Source: Amycolatopsis alba DSM 44262 (GTDB lineage Bacteria; Actinomycetota; Actinomycetes; Mycobacteriales; Pseudonocardiaceae). From it: a DNA stretch of 64,000 bases. The notes below the pieces were generated by a model. The model saw nothing but the letters and a program-made list of their open reading frames with translations. It was not told the DNA's origin and did not search any database. Positions 15,423 through 24,375 of this stretch are shown here, one piece after another. A program made the translations under genes and the position numbers. Where the stretch lies: assembly GCF_000384215.1 (NCBI RefSeq), contig NZ_KB913032.1, forward strand, positions 2,249,665-2,313,664. Direction: 5' to 3'. The first letter of the stretch is position 1, and every line of letters begins with the position of its first letter.

Positions 15423-17594
15423 TTATTCGTAGATCTCGCCCTTCGCGGCCTTCTCGACCAGCGAAGCGGGCGGGGTGAAGTGGTCGCCGTAGCGCTCGGC
15501 CAGCTGACGCGAGCGGTCGACGAAGCCCTGCAGGCCACCCTCGTACTGGTTGATGTACTGGATGACACCACCGGTCCACGCCGGGAAACCGATACCGAAG
15601 ATCGAGCCGATGTTGGCGTCGGCGACGGTGGTGAGCACGCCCTCGTCGAAGCACTTCACGGTCTCGAGCGCCTCGGCGAACAGCATCCGCTCCTTGAGGT
15701 CCTCGAACGGGACCTCGGCGCTGCCCGACTTGAACGCGTCGCGCAGGCCCGGCCACAGACCGGTCCGCTTGCCGGCCTCGTCGTAGTCGTAGAAGCCCGA
15801 ACCGGTGGAGCGGCCCTTGCGGTCGTGCTCGTCGAGCATCTTGTCGATGACAGCCTCGGACGCGTGCGGCGTCCAGGTGCCACCGGCCGCCTCGATCGCT
15901 TCGCGGGTCTCCTTGCGGATCTTGCGCGGCAGCGTCAGGGTCAGCTCGTCCATCAGCTGCAGCGGCGGGGCCGGGTATCCGGCCTGCGCACCGGCCTGCT
16001 CGATCGACGCGGGCTCGACACCCTCGCCCAGCGCGGCGACGGCCTCGTTGATGAAGGTGCCGATGACGCGCGAGGTGAAGAAGCCGCGGCTGTCGTTGAC
16101 GACGATCGGGGTCTTCTTGATCTGCAGCGTGTAGTCGAAGACCTTCGCCAGCGTGGCGGGCGAGGTCTTCTCACCGCAGATGATCTCGACCAGCGGCATC
16201 TTGTCCACCGGCGAGAAGAAGTGGATCCCGATGAAGTCCTCGGTCCGCTGCACGCCCTCGGCGAGCGAGGTGATCGGCAGCGTGGAGGTGTTCGAGCCCA
16301 GCACGGCGTCCGGGTTGACGAAGCCCTCGATCTCCTGGAACACCTTGTGCTTCAGCTCGACGCTCTCGAAGACCGCCTCGATCACGAAGTCGACGCCGGC
16401 GAAGTCCTCCGCCTTGTCGGTCGGCTTGATCTTGGCGAGCAGCGCGTCGGACTTCTCCTGCGTGGTCTTGCCGCGGGAGAGAGCCTTCTCCTCCAGCTTG
16501 ACCGCGTAGCCCTTGCCCTTTTCGGCGCCTTCGAGCGTGACGTCCTTGAGCACGACGTCGATGCCGGCCTTCGCCGAGACGTACGCGATCGCGGCGCCCA
16601 TCATGCCCGCGCCGACGACGCCGACCTTCTTGGCCGTGTACTTCTCGAAGCCGTCGGGCCGCGAACCGCCGGAGTTGATGCTCTGCAGGTCGAAGAAGAA
16701 CGCCTTCGTCATGTTCTTCGAGACCTGGCCGGTGGCGAGGCTGATGAAGTAGCGCGTCTCGACGGTGATCGCGGTGTCGAAGTCGACGGTCGAACCCTCG
16801 ATGGCCGCGGCCAGGATCGCCCGCGGGGCCGGCATGTTCGCGCCCTTGATCTGCTTGCGCAGGTTCGCCGGGAACGCGGGCAGGTTCGCCGCGAAGCTCG
16901 GGTTCGACGGGGTGCCGCCGGGGATCTTGAAGCCCTTGACGTCCCACGGCTGCACGCCGCCCTCGGGGTTGGCCTTGATCCACGCCTTCGCGGCCGGGAC
17001 CAGTTCCTCGACGGTGCCGACGAGCTCGTGCACCAGACCGAGCTCGAGCGCCTTGGCCGGGCGGTGCCGCTGGCCCTGCAGCAGCACGTTCAGCAGCGCG
17101 CTCTGGATGCCCAGCAGGCGCACGGTGCGGACCACGCCACCGCCGCCGGGAAGCAGGCCGAGAGTGACCTCGGGGAGACCGATCTGGCTGCCCTTGACGT
17201 CGGCCGCGATGCGGTGGTGCGTCGCGAGCGCGATTTCGAGGCCGCCGCCGAGCGCGGCGCCGTTGATGGCGGCCACGACCGGCTTGCCCAGCTGCTCGAG
17301 CCGCCGCATCTGGCCCTTCATCAGGCCGCTGCTCTCGGTGATCTCGGCCGCGTTCTCCGGCTTGGCCTTGATCAGGTCGTTGAGGTCACCACCGGCGAAG
17401 AAGGTCTTCTTGGCCGAGGTGAGGACGACACCGGTGATGCTGTCCTTCTCCGCTTCCAGGCGGTCCACGACCACGCCGAGCGACTCGCGGAAGTCGGCGT
17501 TCATCGTGTTGGCGGACTGCTTCGGGTCGTCCAGGGTGAGCACGACGATGCCGTCGGAGTCCTGCTCCCAGCGGATGGTCTTCGCTTCAGTCAT
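15423..17594 (-). CDS. fadB: Fatty acid beta-oxidation multifunctional protein (enoyl-CoA hydratase / 3-hydroxyacyl-CoA dehydrogenase)
   Basis: A 723-residue fusion. The N-terminal crotonase domain (~1-200) has the oxyanion segment NGAALGGGLEIAL and GLPEVTLGLLPGGGG; the middle and C-terminal hydroxyacyl-CoA dehydrogenase domains (~330-700) start with the NAD fold GAGMMGAAIA and contain IHFFSPVDKMPLVEI with the catalytic His. It hydrates enoyl-CoA and oxidises the hydroxyacyl-CoA product. A longer in-frame N-terminus overlaps fadA; the ATG at 17594 has GAGGAAG upstream and matches the family start. It follows fadA by 10 bp, the same order as mycobacterial fadA-fadB. Confidence 0.92.
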   Translation of the reverse strand: MTEAKTIRWEQDSDGIVVLTLDDPKQSANTMNADFRESLGVVVDRLEAEKDSITGVVLTSAKKTFFAGGDLNDLIKAKPENAAEITESSGLMKGQMRRLEQLGKPVVAAINGAALGGGLEIALATHHRIAADVKGSQIGLPEVTLGLLPGGGGVVRTVRLLGIQSALLNVLLQGQRHRPAKALELGLVHELVGTVEELVPAAKAWIKANPEGGVQPWDVKGFKIPGGTPSNPSFAANLPAFPANLRKQIKGANMPAPRAILAAAIEGSTVDFDTAITVETRYFISLATGQVSKNMTKAFFFDLQSINSGGSRPDGFEKYTAKKVGVVGAGMMGAAIAYVSAKAGIDVVLKDVTLEGAEKGKGYAVKLEEKALSRGKTTQEKSDALLAKIKPTDKAEDFAGVDFVIEAVFESVELKHKVFQEIEGFVNPDAVLGSNTSTLPITSLAEGVQRTEDFIGIHFFSPVDKMPLVEIICGEKTSPATLAKVFDYTLQIKKTPIVVNDSRGFFTSRVIGTFINEAVAALGEGVEPASIEQAGAQAGYPAPPLQLMDELTLTLPRKIRKETREAIEAAGGTWTPHASEAVIDKMLDEHDRKGRSTGSGFYDYDEAGKRTGLWPGLRDAFKSGSAEVPFEDLKERMLFAEALETVKCFDEGVLTTVADANIGSIFGIGFPAWTGGVIQYINQYEGGLQGFVDRSRQLAERYGDHFTPPASLVEKAAKGEIYE

Positions 17595-17604
17595 TGTCTC
17601 TTCC

Positions 17605-18816
17605 TCAGACCCGCTCGATGATGGTCGCGACGCCCATGCCGCCGCCGATGCACAGGGTGACCAGGGCGCGGCGCGCCTGACGACGCTCCAGCTCGTCGAC
17701 GACGGTGCCGACCAGCATCGCGCCGGTGGCGCCCAGCGGGTGCCCCATCGCGATGGCGCCACCGTTGACGTTGACCTTCTCCTCGTCGAGGTGCAGGTCC
17801 TTGATCCACTTGAGGACGACCGAGGCGAAGGCCTCGTTCAGCTCCCACAGGTCGATGTCGTCCGGGGTGAGACCGGCGATCTTGAGGACCTTCTCGGTGG
17901 CCGGGGTCGGGCCGGTGAGCATGATCGTGGGCTCGGAGCCGACGGTCGCGGTGGCCACGATGCGGGCGCGCGGGGTCAGGCCGAAGTCCTTGCCGATCTG
18001 CTCGTTGCCGACCAGGACGACGGCGGCGCCGTCGACGATGCCGGACGAGTTGCCGCCGGTGTGGACGTGGTTGATGCGCTCGACCGAGTGGTACTTCTGC
18101 AGCGCGACAGCGTCGAAGCCGCCCAGCTCACCGATGCCGGCGAAGGCGGGCTTGAGCTTGCCGAGGCCCTCGACGGTGCTGCCGGGGCGGCGGTGCTCGT
18201 CGTGGTCGAGGATCGTGACGCCGTTGATGTCCTTCACCGGGACGACGGACTTCGCGAAGTAGCCGCCGGACCAGGCCGCTTCGGCCTTCTCCTGCGAACG
18301 CACGGCCCACGCGTCGACGTCCTCGCGGGAGAAGCCCTCGATGGTCGCGATCAGGTCGGCGCCGGTGCCCTGCGGGACGATGTAGTTGTCGTACGCGGTG
18401 GCGGGGTCCATGAACAGCGCGCCGCCGTCGGAGCCCATCGGCACGCGCGACATCGACTCGACACCGCCGGCGATGATCAGCTGGTCCCAGCCGGAACGCA
18501 CCTTCTGAGCGGCGGTGTTGGTGGCTTCGAGGCCGGAGGCGCAGAAGCGGTTCAGCTGTACGCCCGCGACGGATTCGGGAAGACCCGCGTTCAAGGCCGC
18601 GGTGCGCGCGATCACGGCGCCCTGCTCACCGACCGGGGACACCACGCCGAGGACGATGTCGTCGATCACGGCGGGGTCGAGGTTCGGGTGCCGGACCTTC
18701 AGTTCCTCGATGAGGCCGACCACGAGATCGACCGGCTTGGTGCCGTGGAGGGCACCGCCCTTGTTCTTGCCGCGAGGCGTACGGATCGCCTCGTAGATGT
18801 AGGCCTCGCTACTCAC
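17605..18816 (-). CDS. fadA: Acetyl-CoA C-acyltransferase (3-ketoacyl-CoA thiolase)
   Basis: A 403-residue thiolase that cleaves 3-ketoacyl-CoA, the last step of the beta-oxidation spiral, using the FadB product encoded 10 bp downstream. Motifs are complete: nucleophile Cys at about 92 in [32 protein letters not shown] with the catalytic His, and the second active Cys in CIGGGMG near the C-terminus. It starts at GTG 18816 with a GGAGGAG site. The divergent gap upstream carries operator-like palindromes shared with a double-domain TetR regulator. Confidence 0.93.
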   Translation of the reverse strand: MSSEAYIYEAIRTPRGKNKGGALHGTKPVDLVVGLIEELKVRHPNLDPAVIDDIVLGVVSPVGEQGAVIARTAALNAGLPESVAGVQLNRFCASGLEATNTAAQKVRSGWDQLIIAGGVESMSRVPMGSDGGALFMDPATAYDNYIVPQGTGADLIATIEGFSREDVDAWAVRSQEKAEAAWSGGYFAKSVVPVKDINGVTILDHDEHRRPGSTVEGLGKLKPAFAGIGELGGFDAVALQKYHSVERINHVHTGGNSSGIVDGAAVVLVGNEQIGKDFGLTPRARIVATATVGSEPTIMLTGPTPATEKVLKIAGLTPDDIDLWELNEAFASVVLKWIKDLHLDEEKVNVNGGAIAMGHPLGATGAMLVGTVVDELERRQARRALVTLCIGGGMGVATIIERV

Positions 18817-18870
18817 AGAAAAACTCCTCCGCAGTACGGCGCTGTCTCAGAGATGCACACAGCCGGATCG

Positions 18871-18901
18871 TACCGGCCAGTAACCATGCTAATGGTCATT
18901 A
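18871..18901. promoter_or_regulatory. Operator candidates in the fadA / TetR divergent promoter
   Basis: Two elements lie between fadA and the regulator gene: TACCGGCCAGTAA at 18871-18883 and the palindrome TAATGGTCATTA at 18890-18901. Either could bind the adjacent TetR-type protein. A nearly identical copy of the first (TTACCGGCCAGTAA) occurs at 41158-41171. Confidence 0.45.
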
Positions 18902-18973
18902 ACATAAACCGCGATAACCCCATGGTGTCAATGGGTTGCGATGCACGCAACCGGCGCTATCGTGTGTTCACCT

Positions 18974-20167
18974 ATGGATCACCCGACCGAGCGTTCCCCG
19001 CGACCGCGCGACCGTAAGGCCCAGCTGGCAGGCCTCGCCGCGGAGCTCTTTCGCGCCCGCGGGTTCCACGGCGTCGGCATCAACGACATCGCCGCCGCGG
19101 CCGGGATCACCGGACCCGCGCTCTACCGGCATTTCGCGGACAAGCAGGCGGTGCTGTCCTACGTCGTGCTGTCCGGCATCGACGACATGGAGAGGGCGAC
19201 CACCGAGACGCTGTCCGACGTCGACCTTCCGGCTCCCGCCCAGGTCAACGCCCTGTTGGGCACCCTCGCCGCACAGGCTGTGGAGCGGCGCGAGGTCGCC
19301 GCGCTGTGGCGCTGGGAGGGCAGGCACCTGCCCAGGGAAGGCCGCAGGGAGATCCGCCGCCGGTCCGGCGCGGTGCTCGAAGCGTGGTCCAAGGCGCTGC
19401 TCGCGCTGCGTCCCGAACTGACCCCCGACGACGCCGAACTGCTGTGCTGGGCGGGACTGAGCGTCTTCGGCAGCGTGTCCGTCCATCACACGTCCGTGGC
19501 GAAGAAACGCTTCGCGCAGATCCTCGTGCAGCTGGCGGAGTCGGTGCTGCATGTCACACTGCCCGAGCCCGCCGAGCCGCCGGAAGAGGCGTCGTCGATC
19601 GCGCTCGGCGAGCCGTCCCGCCGCGAACAGATCCTCGCGGCCGCGACGGAGCTGTTCGGGCAACGCGGCTTCCGCGCGGTGAGCATGGAGGAGATCGGCG
19701 CTGCGGCCGGGATCGCCGGGCCCAGCGTGTACCGGCACTTCCCCAGCAAGGCCGCGCTGATGGTGGCGATCGGGCATCGCGCGGCCGACAGGCTGGCGAT
19801 CGCCGCGGAACGCGCGTTGCGGACCGACGACGAGCGTGACGCGCTGCGCAGGCTGGCCGCGTCCTATGTGCACACCCTGCTGCACACGCCCGAGCTGCTG
19901 GTGTCCTTTTCCGGCAGCCCCATGGAGCTGCCGGAACGCGACAAGGCGGATCTGATCCGGGTCCAGCGGGACTACGTCGCGCGTTGGATCGCGCTGGCCT
20001 CGGAAGTCCGCCCGGAACTGAGCCTGCGCGAAGTGAAGATCACCGTGCACGCGGCACTGACGGTCGCGAACGACCTCGCGCGCACCCGCCGCGTCAACGG
20101 CAGGCCCGGCATCGAAGCCGAGCTGACGACGCTGATGCACGCCGTCCTGAAGGTCAGCTCTCAGTAA
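18974..20167 (+). CDS. TetR-family regulator with two tandem TetR units
   Basis: A 397-residue protein made of two complete TetR-like halves. The first helix-turn-helix is at about residues 15-60 (AAELFRARGFHGVGINDIAAAAG, then PALYRHFADKQAV) and the second at about 230-275 (FGQRGFRAVSMEEIGAAAG, then PSVYRHFPSKAAL). Each is followed by a helical ligand-binding region. A covalent pseudo-dimer of this kind is unusual, since most TetR proteins have one DNA-binding unit. It is divergent from fadA-fadB across 157 bp and is the natural candidate to control them in response to acyl-CoA; this is inference. ATG 18974 gives the shortest complete first domain. Confidence 0.88.
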   Translation: MDHPTERSPRPRDRKAQLAGLAAELFRARGFHGVGINDIAAAAGITGPALYRHFADKQAVLSYVVLSGIDDMERATTETLSDVDLPAPAQVNALLGTLAAQAVERREVAALWRWEGRHLPREGRREIRRRSGAVLEAWSKALLALRPELTPDDAELLCWAGLSVFGSVSVHHTSVAKKRFAQILVQLAESVLHVTLPEPAEPPEEASSIALGEPSRREQILAAATELFGQRGFRAVSMEEIGAAAGIAGPSVYRHFPSKAALMVAIGHRAADRLAIAAERALRTDDERDALRRLAASYVHTLLHTPELLVSFSGSPMELPERDKADLIRVQRDYVARWIALASEVRPELSLREVKITVHAALTVANDLARTRRVNGRPGIEAELTTLMHAVLKVSSQ

Positions 20168-20202
20168 ACTCGGGGGTCCCGCAAAGGCGGGCGGTGCACG
20201 AT

Positions 20203-21405
20203 ATGCGCGTGCCCACGAAACGCGGCCCGCATCTGGTGACCAGGGAAGAAGACCACAAGGTCACCACGCTGGAGCTCTTCTTCGACCTGGTCTTCGTCTA
20301 CGCCATCACCCAGACCACGCAGCTGATGGCCGATCACCTCACCCCGCTCGGCATCGGGCAGGGCGTGGCCATGATCGCCGTGCTGTGGTGGTGCTGGTGC
20401 TCCTACGCCTGGCTGGCCAACACCATCCACGTCGACCGGGGTGTCACGCAGCTGGTGATGTTCGCCGCGATGGGGACGATGTTCCTGGTCTCGCTGACCA
20501 TCCCGGAGGCGTTCACCGACCTGCCCGGCGGCCTGTACGCGCCGCTGATGTTCATCGGCTGCTACTTCCTCGTGCGGCTGCTGCACCTGATCGCCTACTT
20601 CGGCGCCGCACGACACGATCCGGCGCTGCGCAAGGTACTGCTGAAGATGTTCGTCGGACTGCTGCCGAGCGTCACGCTCCTGACGGTCGCCGCGTTCTTC
20701 TCCGGCTGGGTGCAACTCGGCATCTGGGCCATCGCCCTGCTGATCGACTACCTGAACGTCTTCCGGACCCGGTCCTCGGACTGGCGGCTGCACCAGCCCG
20801 GCCACTTCGCCGAGCGGTTCGGGCTGATCGTGATCATCGCGCTCGGCGAGTCGATCGTGGCGATCGGCATTGGGATCAGCTCGTATCCGATGTCGTGGCC
20901 GATCACGCTGGCCGCCGTCTTCGGGCTCGTGCTGGCGTCCGCGATGTGGTGGGTGTACTTCGCCGTCGTCGCGCATGTCTCCGAGCACAACCTGAAGCGC
21001 GCGGAGGGTGTGGAGCGGGTACAGATCGGGACGGACACCTACACGTTCCTGCACCTCCCGCTCATCGCCGGGATCGTGCTCGTGGCGCTCGGACTGAAGA
21101 AGTCGCTGCTGTACGTGTCCGACACCGAACACCACAGCCTCTCCGACGGCCTGCACGGGACGCCGATCTGGGCGCTGACCGGCGGGCTCGCGCTGTACCT
21201 GATCGCGTTGAGCGGGCTGCGGCGGCGGAACCTGGGCGCGTGGAACGTGCAGCGGCTGGTGCTCGGGGTGCTCCTGCTGGCCGCGACGCCGTTGCTGGAA
21301 CTGGTGCCGGCGATCGTGCTGGTGGGCATCGTGGCGGTGGCCGCGGTAGGGCTGGTGACCTTCGAGCGACGCAAGGTCGTGAGGCCGCTAGCCGCCGGCT
21401 CGTGA
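20203..21405 (+). CDS. LtrA-family (low temperature requirement protein A) membrane protein
   Basis: A 400-residue integral membrane protein with about 10-11 hydrophobic segments. The family signature is near the N-terminus: HKVTTLELFFDLVFVYAITQ, followed by a second conserved patch FGLIVIIALGESIVAIGIG at about residues 205-225. LtrA was named from a Listeria cold-growth mutant and its molecular function is unknown. The start is uncertain: GTG 20194, ATG 20203 and GTG 20209 are all in frame without a clear ribosome site. It lies 35 bp after the TetR gene on the same strand and could be cotranscribed with it. Confidence 0.82.
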   Translation: MRVPTKRGPHLVTREEDHKVTTLELFFDLVFVYAITQTTQLMADHLTPLGIGQGVAMIAVLWWCWCSYAWLANTIHVDRGVTQLVMFAAMGTMFLVSLTIPEAFTDLPGGLYAPLMFIGCYFLVRLLHLIAYFGAARHDPALRKVLLKMFVGLLPSVTLLTVAAFFSGWVQLGIWAIALLIDYLNVFRTRSSDWRLHQPGHFAERFGLIVIIALGESIVAIGIGISSYPMSWPITLAAVFGLVLASAMWWVYFAVVAHVSEHNLKRAEGVERVQIGTDTYTFLHLPLIAGIVLVALGLKKSLLYVSDTEHHSLSDGLHGTPIWALTGGLALYLIALSGLRRRNLGAWNVQRLVLGVLLLAATPLLELVPAIVLVGIVAVAAVGLVTFERRKVVRPLAAGS

Positions 21406-21436
21406 GTGGCAGGCCGGTTACCACGGGCTCGGAAGC

Positions 21437-21489
21437 GTCGCGAAAGCCACTTTCGGGACACCTGACGTCCCGAAAGTGGCTTTCGCGAC
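21437..21489. repeat. Family C intergenic hairpin (23-bp perfect stem)
   Basis: GTCGCGAAAGCCACTTTCGG plus three bases pairs exactly with 21467-21489 around a 7-base loop. Each arm is itself partly palindromic (CGAAAG...CTTTCG). Related hairpins are at 35248-35300 and 35363-35415. It begins 32 bp after the LtrA stop and probably acts as its terminator. Confidence 0.8.
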
Positions 21490-21554
21490 GTCGGCGGAGG
21501 CAAGCGAGCGTTCGGTCCGGCAGTCGCCGCCGGCTCGCCAGGAGGCGCAAGGTC

Positions 21555-21596
21555 GTGAGTGATTCGGGTCGTTCTGACGAGCCAAATCACTCACGA
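21555..21596. terminator. Hairpin with 11-bp stem
   Basis: CGTGAGTGATT at 21555-21565 pairs with AATCACTCACG at 21586-21596 across a 20-base loop. It lies between the family C hairpin and the fadE promoter. It may be a second terminator or a regulatory fold. Confidence 0.4.
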
Positions 21597-21645
21597 GCGT
21601 GACGTTCGCCTCCCCCGTGGTGGCGCATCCTCCTGAAGGGAGTTA

Positions 21646-21663
21646 ACCTACTCACGAGTAGGT
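21646..21663. promoter_or_regulatory. Operator candidate before the acyl-CoA dehydrogenase pair
   Basis: ACCTACT-CACG-AGTAGGT is a perfect 7-bp inverted repeat 22 bp before the GTG at 21686. It has the size and spacing of a TetR-type site, but no adjacent regulator gene was found. Confidence 0.5.
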
Positions 21664-21685
21664 AAGCGAGGCAGGGAGACTCACC

Positions 21686-23008
21686 GTGGGTGCGCCTAGG
21701 AAACGAGACGCGATGGGCCTTGGCCTGTCCGCGCTCACCCGGCTGGCCGGGAGCAAGGTCATTGAACGGGCCGGACTTCGGAAGCCCGTGCAGAACCTGG
21801 TCAGTGCCGGGACGCGCAACGGCTTCCGGGTCGCGGGCGCGGCGGGACGGACGTTCAAATCCGCCCAGAAGCTCGGCAAGCCCGCGCGGCTCGCGCCGGC
21901 CGAGGACACCGGACTGTTCGATCTCACCCCGAGTGAGGATCAGCAGCTCATCGTCGAGACCGTGACGGAGTTCGCGGCCGAACAGCTGCGGCCCGCCGCG
22001 GCCGACGCCGACGCGAAACTCCAGGCCCCCGAAGGCCTGCTGAGCCGCGCCGCCGAACTCGGCATCTCGCTCGTCGGCATCCCCGAAGATCTGGGCGGCG
22101 TCGGCACCGAGCGGTCGGTCGTCACGAACGCGCTGGTCGCCGAGGCTCTCGCGCACGGCGACCTCGGGCTGGCGGTCGCGGTGCTCGCGCCGTCCGCGGT
22201 CAGCACCGCGCTGGTGGCCTACGGCGACGAGCAGCAGCAGGCGGACTACCTGCCCGCGTTCGTCGGGGAGAACGTCCCGGCCGCGGCGCTCGCGCTGCAG
22301 GAGCGCACGGCGTTGTTCGACCCGTTCAAGCCTGCCACCAAGGCTCGCCGCACGCCGAAGGGCTACCAGCTCGACGGCGTGAAGTCGCTGGTCCCGAGGG
22401 CCGCGGACGCCGAACTCTTCATCGTTTCGGCCGACCTTGAAGGACGCGGCCCCGCATTGTTCCTGGTGGAGTCGTCCAACTCGGGCGTCACCATCGAGAC
22501 CGAACCGGCGATGGGCCTGCGCGGCGCGGCGACCGGGAAACTGCACCTGGAGAAGGTCGCCCTGCCCGCCGGAGCGCTGCTCGGCGGCGGCAAGGCCGAG
22601 GTCTTCACCGAGGTCGTCCGGCTCTCGCGGCTCGGCTGGGCCGCGCTGGCCGCCGGTACCGCGAAGGCCGTCCTCGACTACGTGGTGCCGTACGTCAACG
22701 AGCGCAAGGCTTTCGGCGAACCGGTGAGCCACCGGCAGGCTGTCGCGTTCTCGGTGGCCGACATCGCCATCGAGCTGGAAGGACTGCGGCTGGTCGCGTT
22801 GCGCGCCGCCGCCCGCGCCGAACAGGGCAAGCCGTACGCCCGCGAGGTCGCGCTGGCCAGGAAGCTGGCCGCCGACAAGGGAATGCAGATCGGCAGCGCC
22901 GGGGTGCAGCTGCTCGGCGGGCACGGCTTCGTCAAGGAGCACCCGGTCGAACGCTGGTACCGCGACCTCCGTGCCATCGGCGTGATGGAAGGCGCCGTCC
23001 TTCTCTAG
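21686..23008 (+). CDS. fadE24: Acyl-CoA dehydrogenase family protein (FadE24-like)
   Basis: A 440-residue acyl-CoA dehydrogenase homologue with an unusual ~70-residue N-terminal extension rich in Lys, Arg and Gly before the usual fold starts (LTPSEDQQLIVETVTEFAAEQL). The middle beta domain is degenerate: the FAD-contacting TEP.GGSD segment reads ALQERTALFDPFK. The C-terminus has LGGHGFVKEHPVERWYRDLRAIG but ends in VMEGAVLL without the usual EGT catalytic Glu motif. It is therefore probably a partner subunit of the next gene product rather than a complete enzyme. Pair and order match mycobacterial fadE24-fadE23. Confidence 0.78.
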   Translation: MGAPRKRDAMGLGLSALTRLAGSKVIERAGLRKPVQNLVSAGTRNGFRVAGAAGRTFKSAQKLGKPARLAPAEDTGLFDLTPSEDQQLIVETVTEFAAEQLRPAAADADAKLQAPEGLLSRAAELGISLVGIPEDLGGVGTERSVVTNALVAEALAHGDLGLAVAVLAPSAVSTALVAYGDEQQQADYLPAFVGENVPAAALALQERTALFDPFKPATKARRTPKGYQLDGVKSLVPRAADAELFIVSADLEGRGPALFLVESSNSGVTIETEPAMGLRGAATGKLHLEKVALPAGALLGGGKAEVFTEVVRLSRLGWAALAAGTAKAVLDYVVPYVNERKAFGEPVSHRQAVAFSVADIAIELEGLRLVALRAAARAEQGKPYAREVALARKLAADKGMQIGSAGVQLLGGHGFVKEHPVERWYRDLRAIGVMEGAVLL

Positions 23009-23026
23009 GACTTTCGAAAGGCAATC

Positions 23027-24235
23027 ATGATCAACCTTGAGGTTCCGAAGAAGGCCGGCACGCTGATCAACCAGGCGTACCAGGCCGCGGCCGAGGTGTT
23101 CCGGCCGATCTCGCGCAAGTACGACCGCGCCGAGCACACCTATCCGGCCGAACTGGACATGTTCGCCGCGCTGCTGGACGGGCTGAACTCCTCCGGTGAG
23201 GGCGGCGCGGGCGCGGCGGGTGTCCGCCGGTCCGAGAAGAACGAGAAACCGGGCAACCGCAACGGGTCCAATCTGAACATCGTGCTCGGCACGATCGAGA
23301 TGTGCTGGGGCGACGTCGGACTGCTGCTGTCCATGCCGCGCCAGGGTCTCGGCAACGCCGCGATCGGCTCGGTCGCCACGGACGAGCAGCTCAAGAAGTT
23401 CTCCGGGCTGTGGGCCGCGATGGCGATCACCGAACCGGACTGCGGTTCGGACTCGGCCGCGATCACCGCCACCGCGCGCCTGGACGGCGACGAGTACGTG
23501 ATCAACGGCGAGAAGATCTTCGTGACCGCCGGTGAGCGCGCCGACGCCGTCGTCGTCTGGGCCACTCTGGACAAGACGAAGGGCCGTGCGGCGATCAAGT
23601 CGTTCGTCGTCGAGAAGGGCACGCCCGGCTTCGAGGTGGTGCGTGTCGAGCACAAACTCGGCATCCGCGCCTCCGACACCGCTGTGCTGCGCTTCGAGAA
23701 CGTCCGTGTGCCCAAGGAGAACCTGCTCGGCACGCCGGAGATCGACACGGCCAAGGGTTTCGCCGGGGTCATGCAGACCTTCGACAACACCCGTCCGCTG
23801 GTCGCCGCGATGGCCATCGGCGTCGCCCGCGCGGCGCTGGAGGAGACCCGGAAGATCCTGACCGGCGCCGGGGTGAGCATCGACTACGACAAGCCTGTCC
23901 ACAGTCAGCACGCGGCGGCCGCCACGTTCCTGCAGCTGGAGGCCGACTACGAAGCGGCGTACCTGCTGACCATGGAATCGGCGTGGATGGCCGACAACCG
24001 CAAGCCGAACTCGCTGCAGGCCTCGATGGCCAAGGCGAAGGCGGGGCGGTCGGTCGTCGAGATCACGCTGAAGTGTGTCGAGCTGGCCGGGACCTTGGGC
24101 TACACCGAGGAATCGCTGCTGGAGAAGTGGAGCCGCGACGCGAAGATCCTCGACATCTTCGAGGGCACGCAACAGATCCAGCAGCTGATCGTGGCGCGCC
24201 GGATCCTGGGCAAGACGTCCGCCGAACTCAAGTAG
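23027..24235 (+). CDS. fadE23: Acyl-CoA dehydrogenase (FadE23-like)
   Basis: A 402-residue flavoprotein that would introduce the alpha-beta double bond into an acyl-CoA. Unlike its neighbour it keeps key residues: AITEPDCGSDSAAI for FAD and acyl binding at about 130-145 and ILDIFEGTQQIQQLIVARRIL near the C-terminus, with the catalytic Glu in FEGT. It starts 18 bp after the previous stop with a GAAAGG site, so the two are cotranscribed and likely form a heteromeric enzyme, as with other paired FadE proteins in actinobacteria. A strong terminator follows. The chain length or steroid specificity cannot be told. Confidence 0.85.
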   Translation: MINLEVPKKAGTLINQAYQAAAEVFRPISRKYDRAEHTYPAELDMFAALLDGLNSSGEGGAGAAGVRRSEKNEKPGNRNGSNLNIVLGTIEMCWGDVGLLLSMPRQGLGNAAIGSVATDEQLKKFSGLWAAMAITEPDCGSDSAAITATARLDGDEYVINGEKIFVTAGERADAVVVWATLDKTKGRAAIKSFVVEKGTPGFEVVRVEHKLGIRASDTAVLRFENVRVPKENLLGTPEIDTAKGFAGVMQTFDNTRPLVAAMAIGVARAALEETRKILTGAGVSIDYDKPVHSQHAAAATFLQLEADYEAAYLLTMESAWMADNRKPNSLQASMAKAKAGRSVVEITLKCVELAGTLGYTEESLLEKWSRDAKILDIFEGTQQIQQLIVARRILGKTSAELK

Positions 24236-24240
24236 CCGTG

Positions 24241-24275
24241 AAGGGGCCCGTGCAGCTGCACGGGCCCCTTTTTTG
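24241..24275 (+). terminator. Rho-independent terminator after fadE23
   Basis: A 30-base perfect palindrome built on AAGGGGCCCGTGCAG runs from 24241 to 24270 and is followed at once by a T run. This is the only canonical intrinsic terminator with a U tract I noticed in the window. Confidence 0.9.
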
Positions 24276-24375
24276 TTTATTCCCAACAGAATGACAACAC
24301 CATCAAGTGAACCGCCGGGGCGGCCGGACAGAGGTACTCTCGAACCTTCCTGTGACCGCCAAGGCCGGAGTCGCG

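Noticed and set aside
15063..17621. An 852-codon open frame on the plus strand across fadB
   Set aside because: High GC leaves antisense frames open. The translation is Asp/Arg/Leu/Val-rich without motifs, whereas the minus strand encodes a complete FadB.
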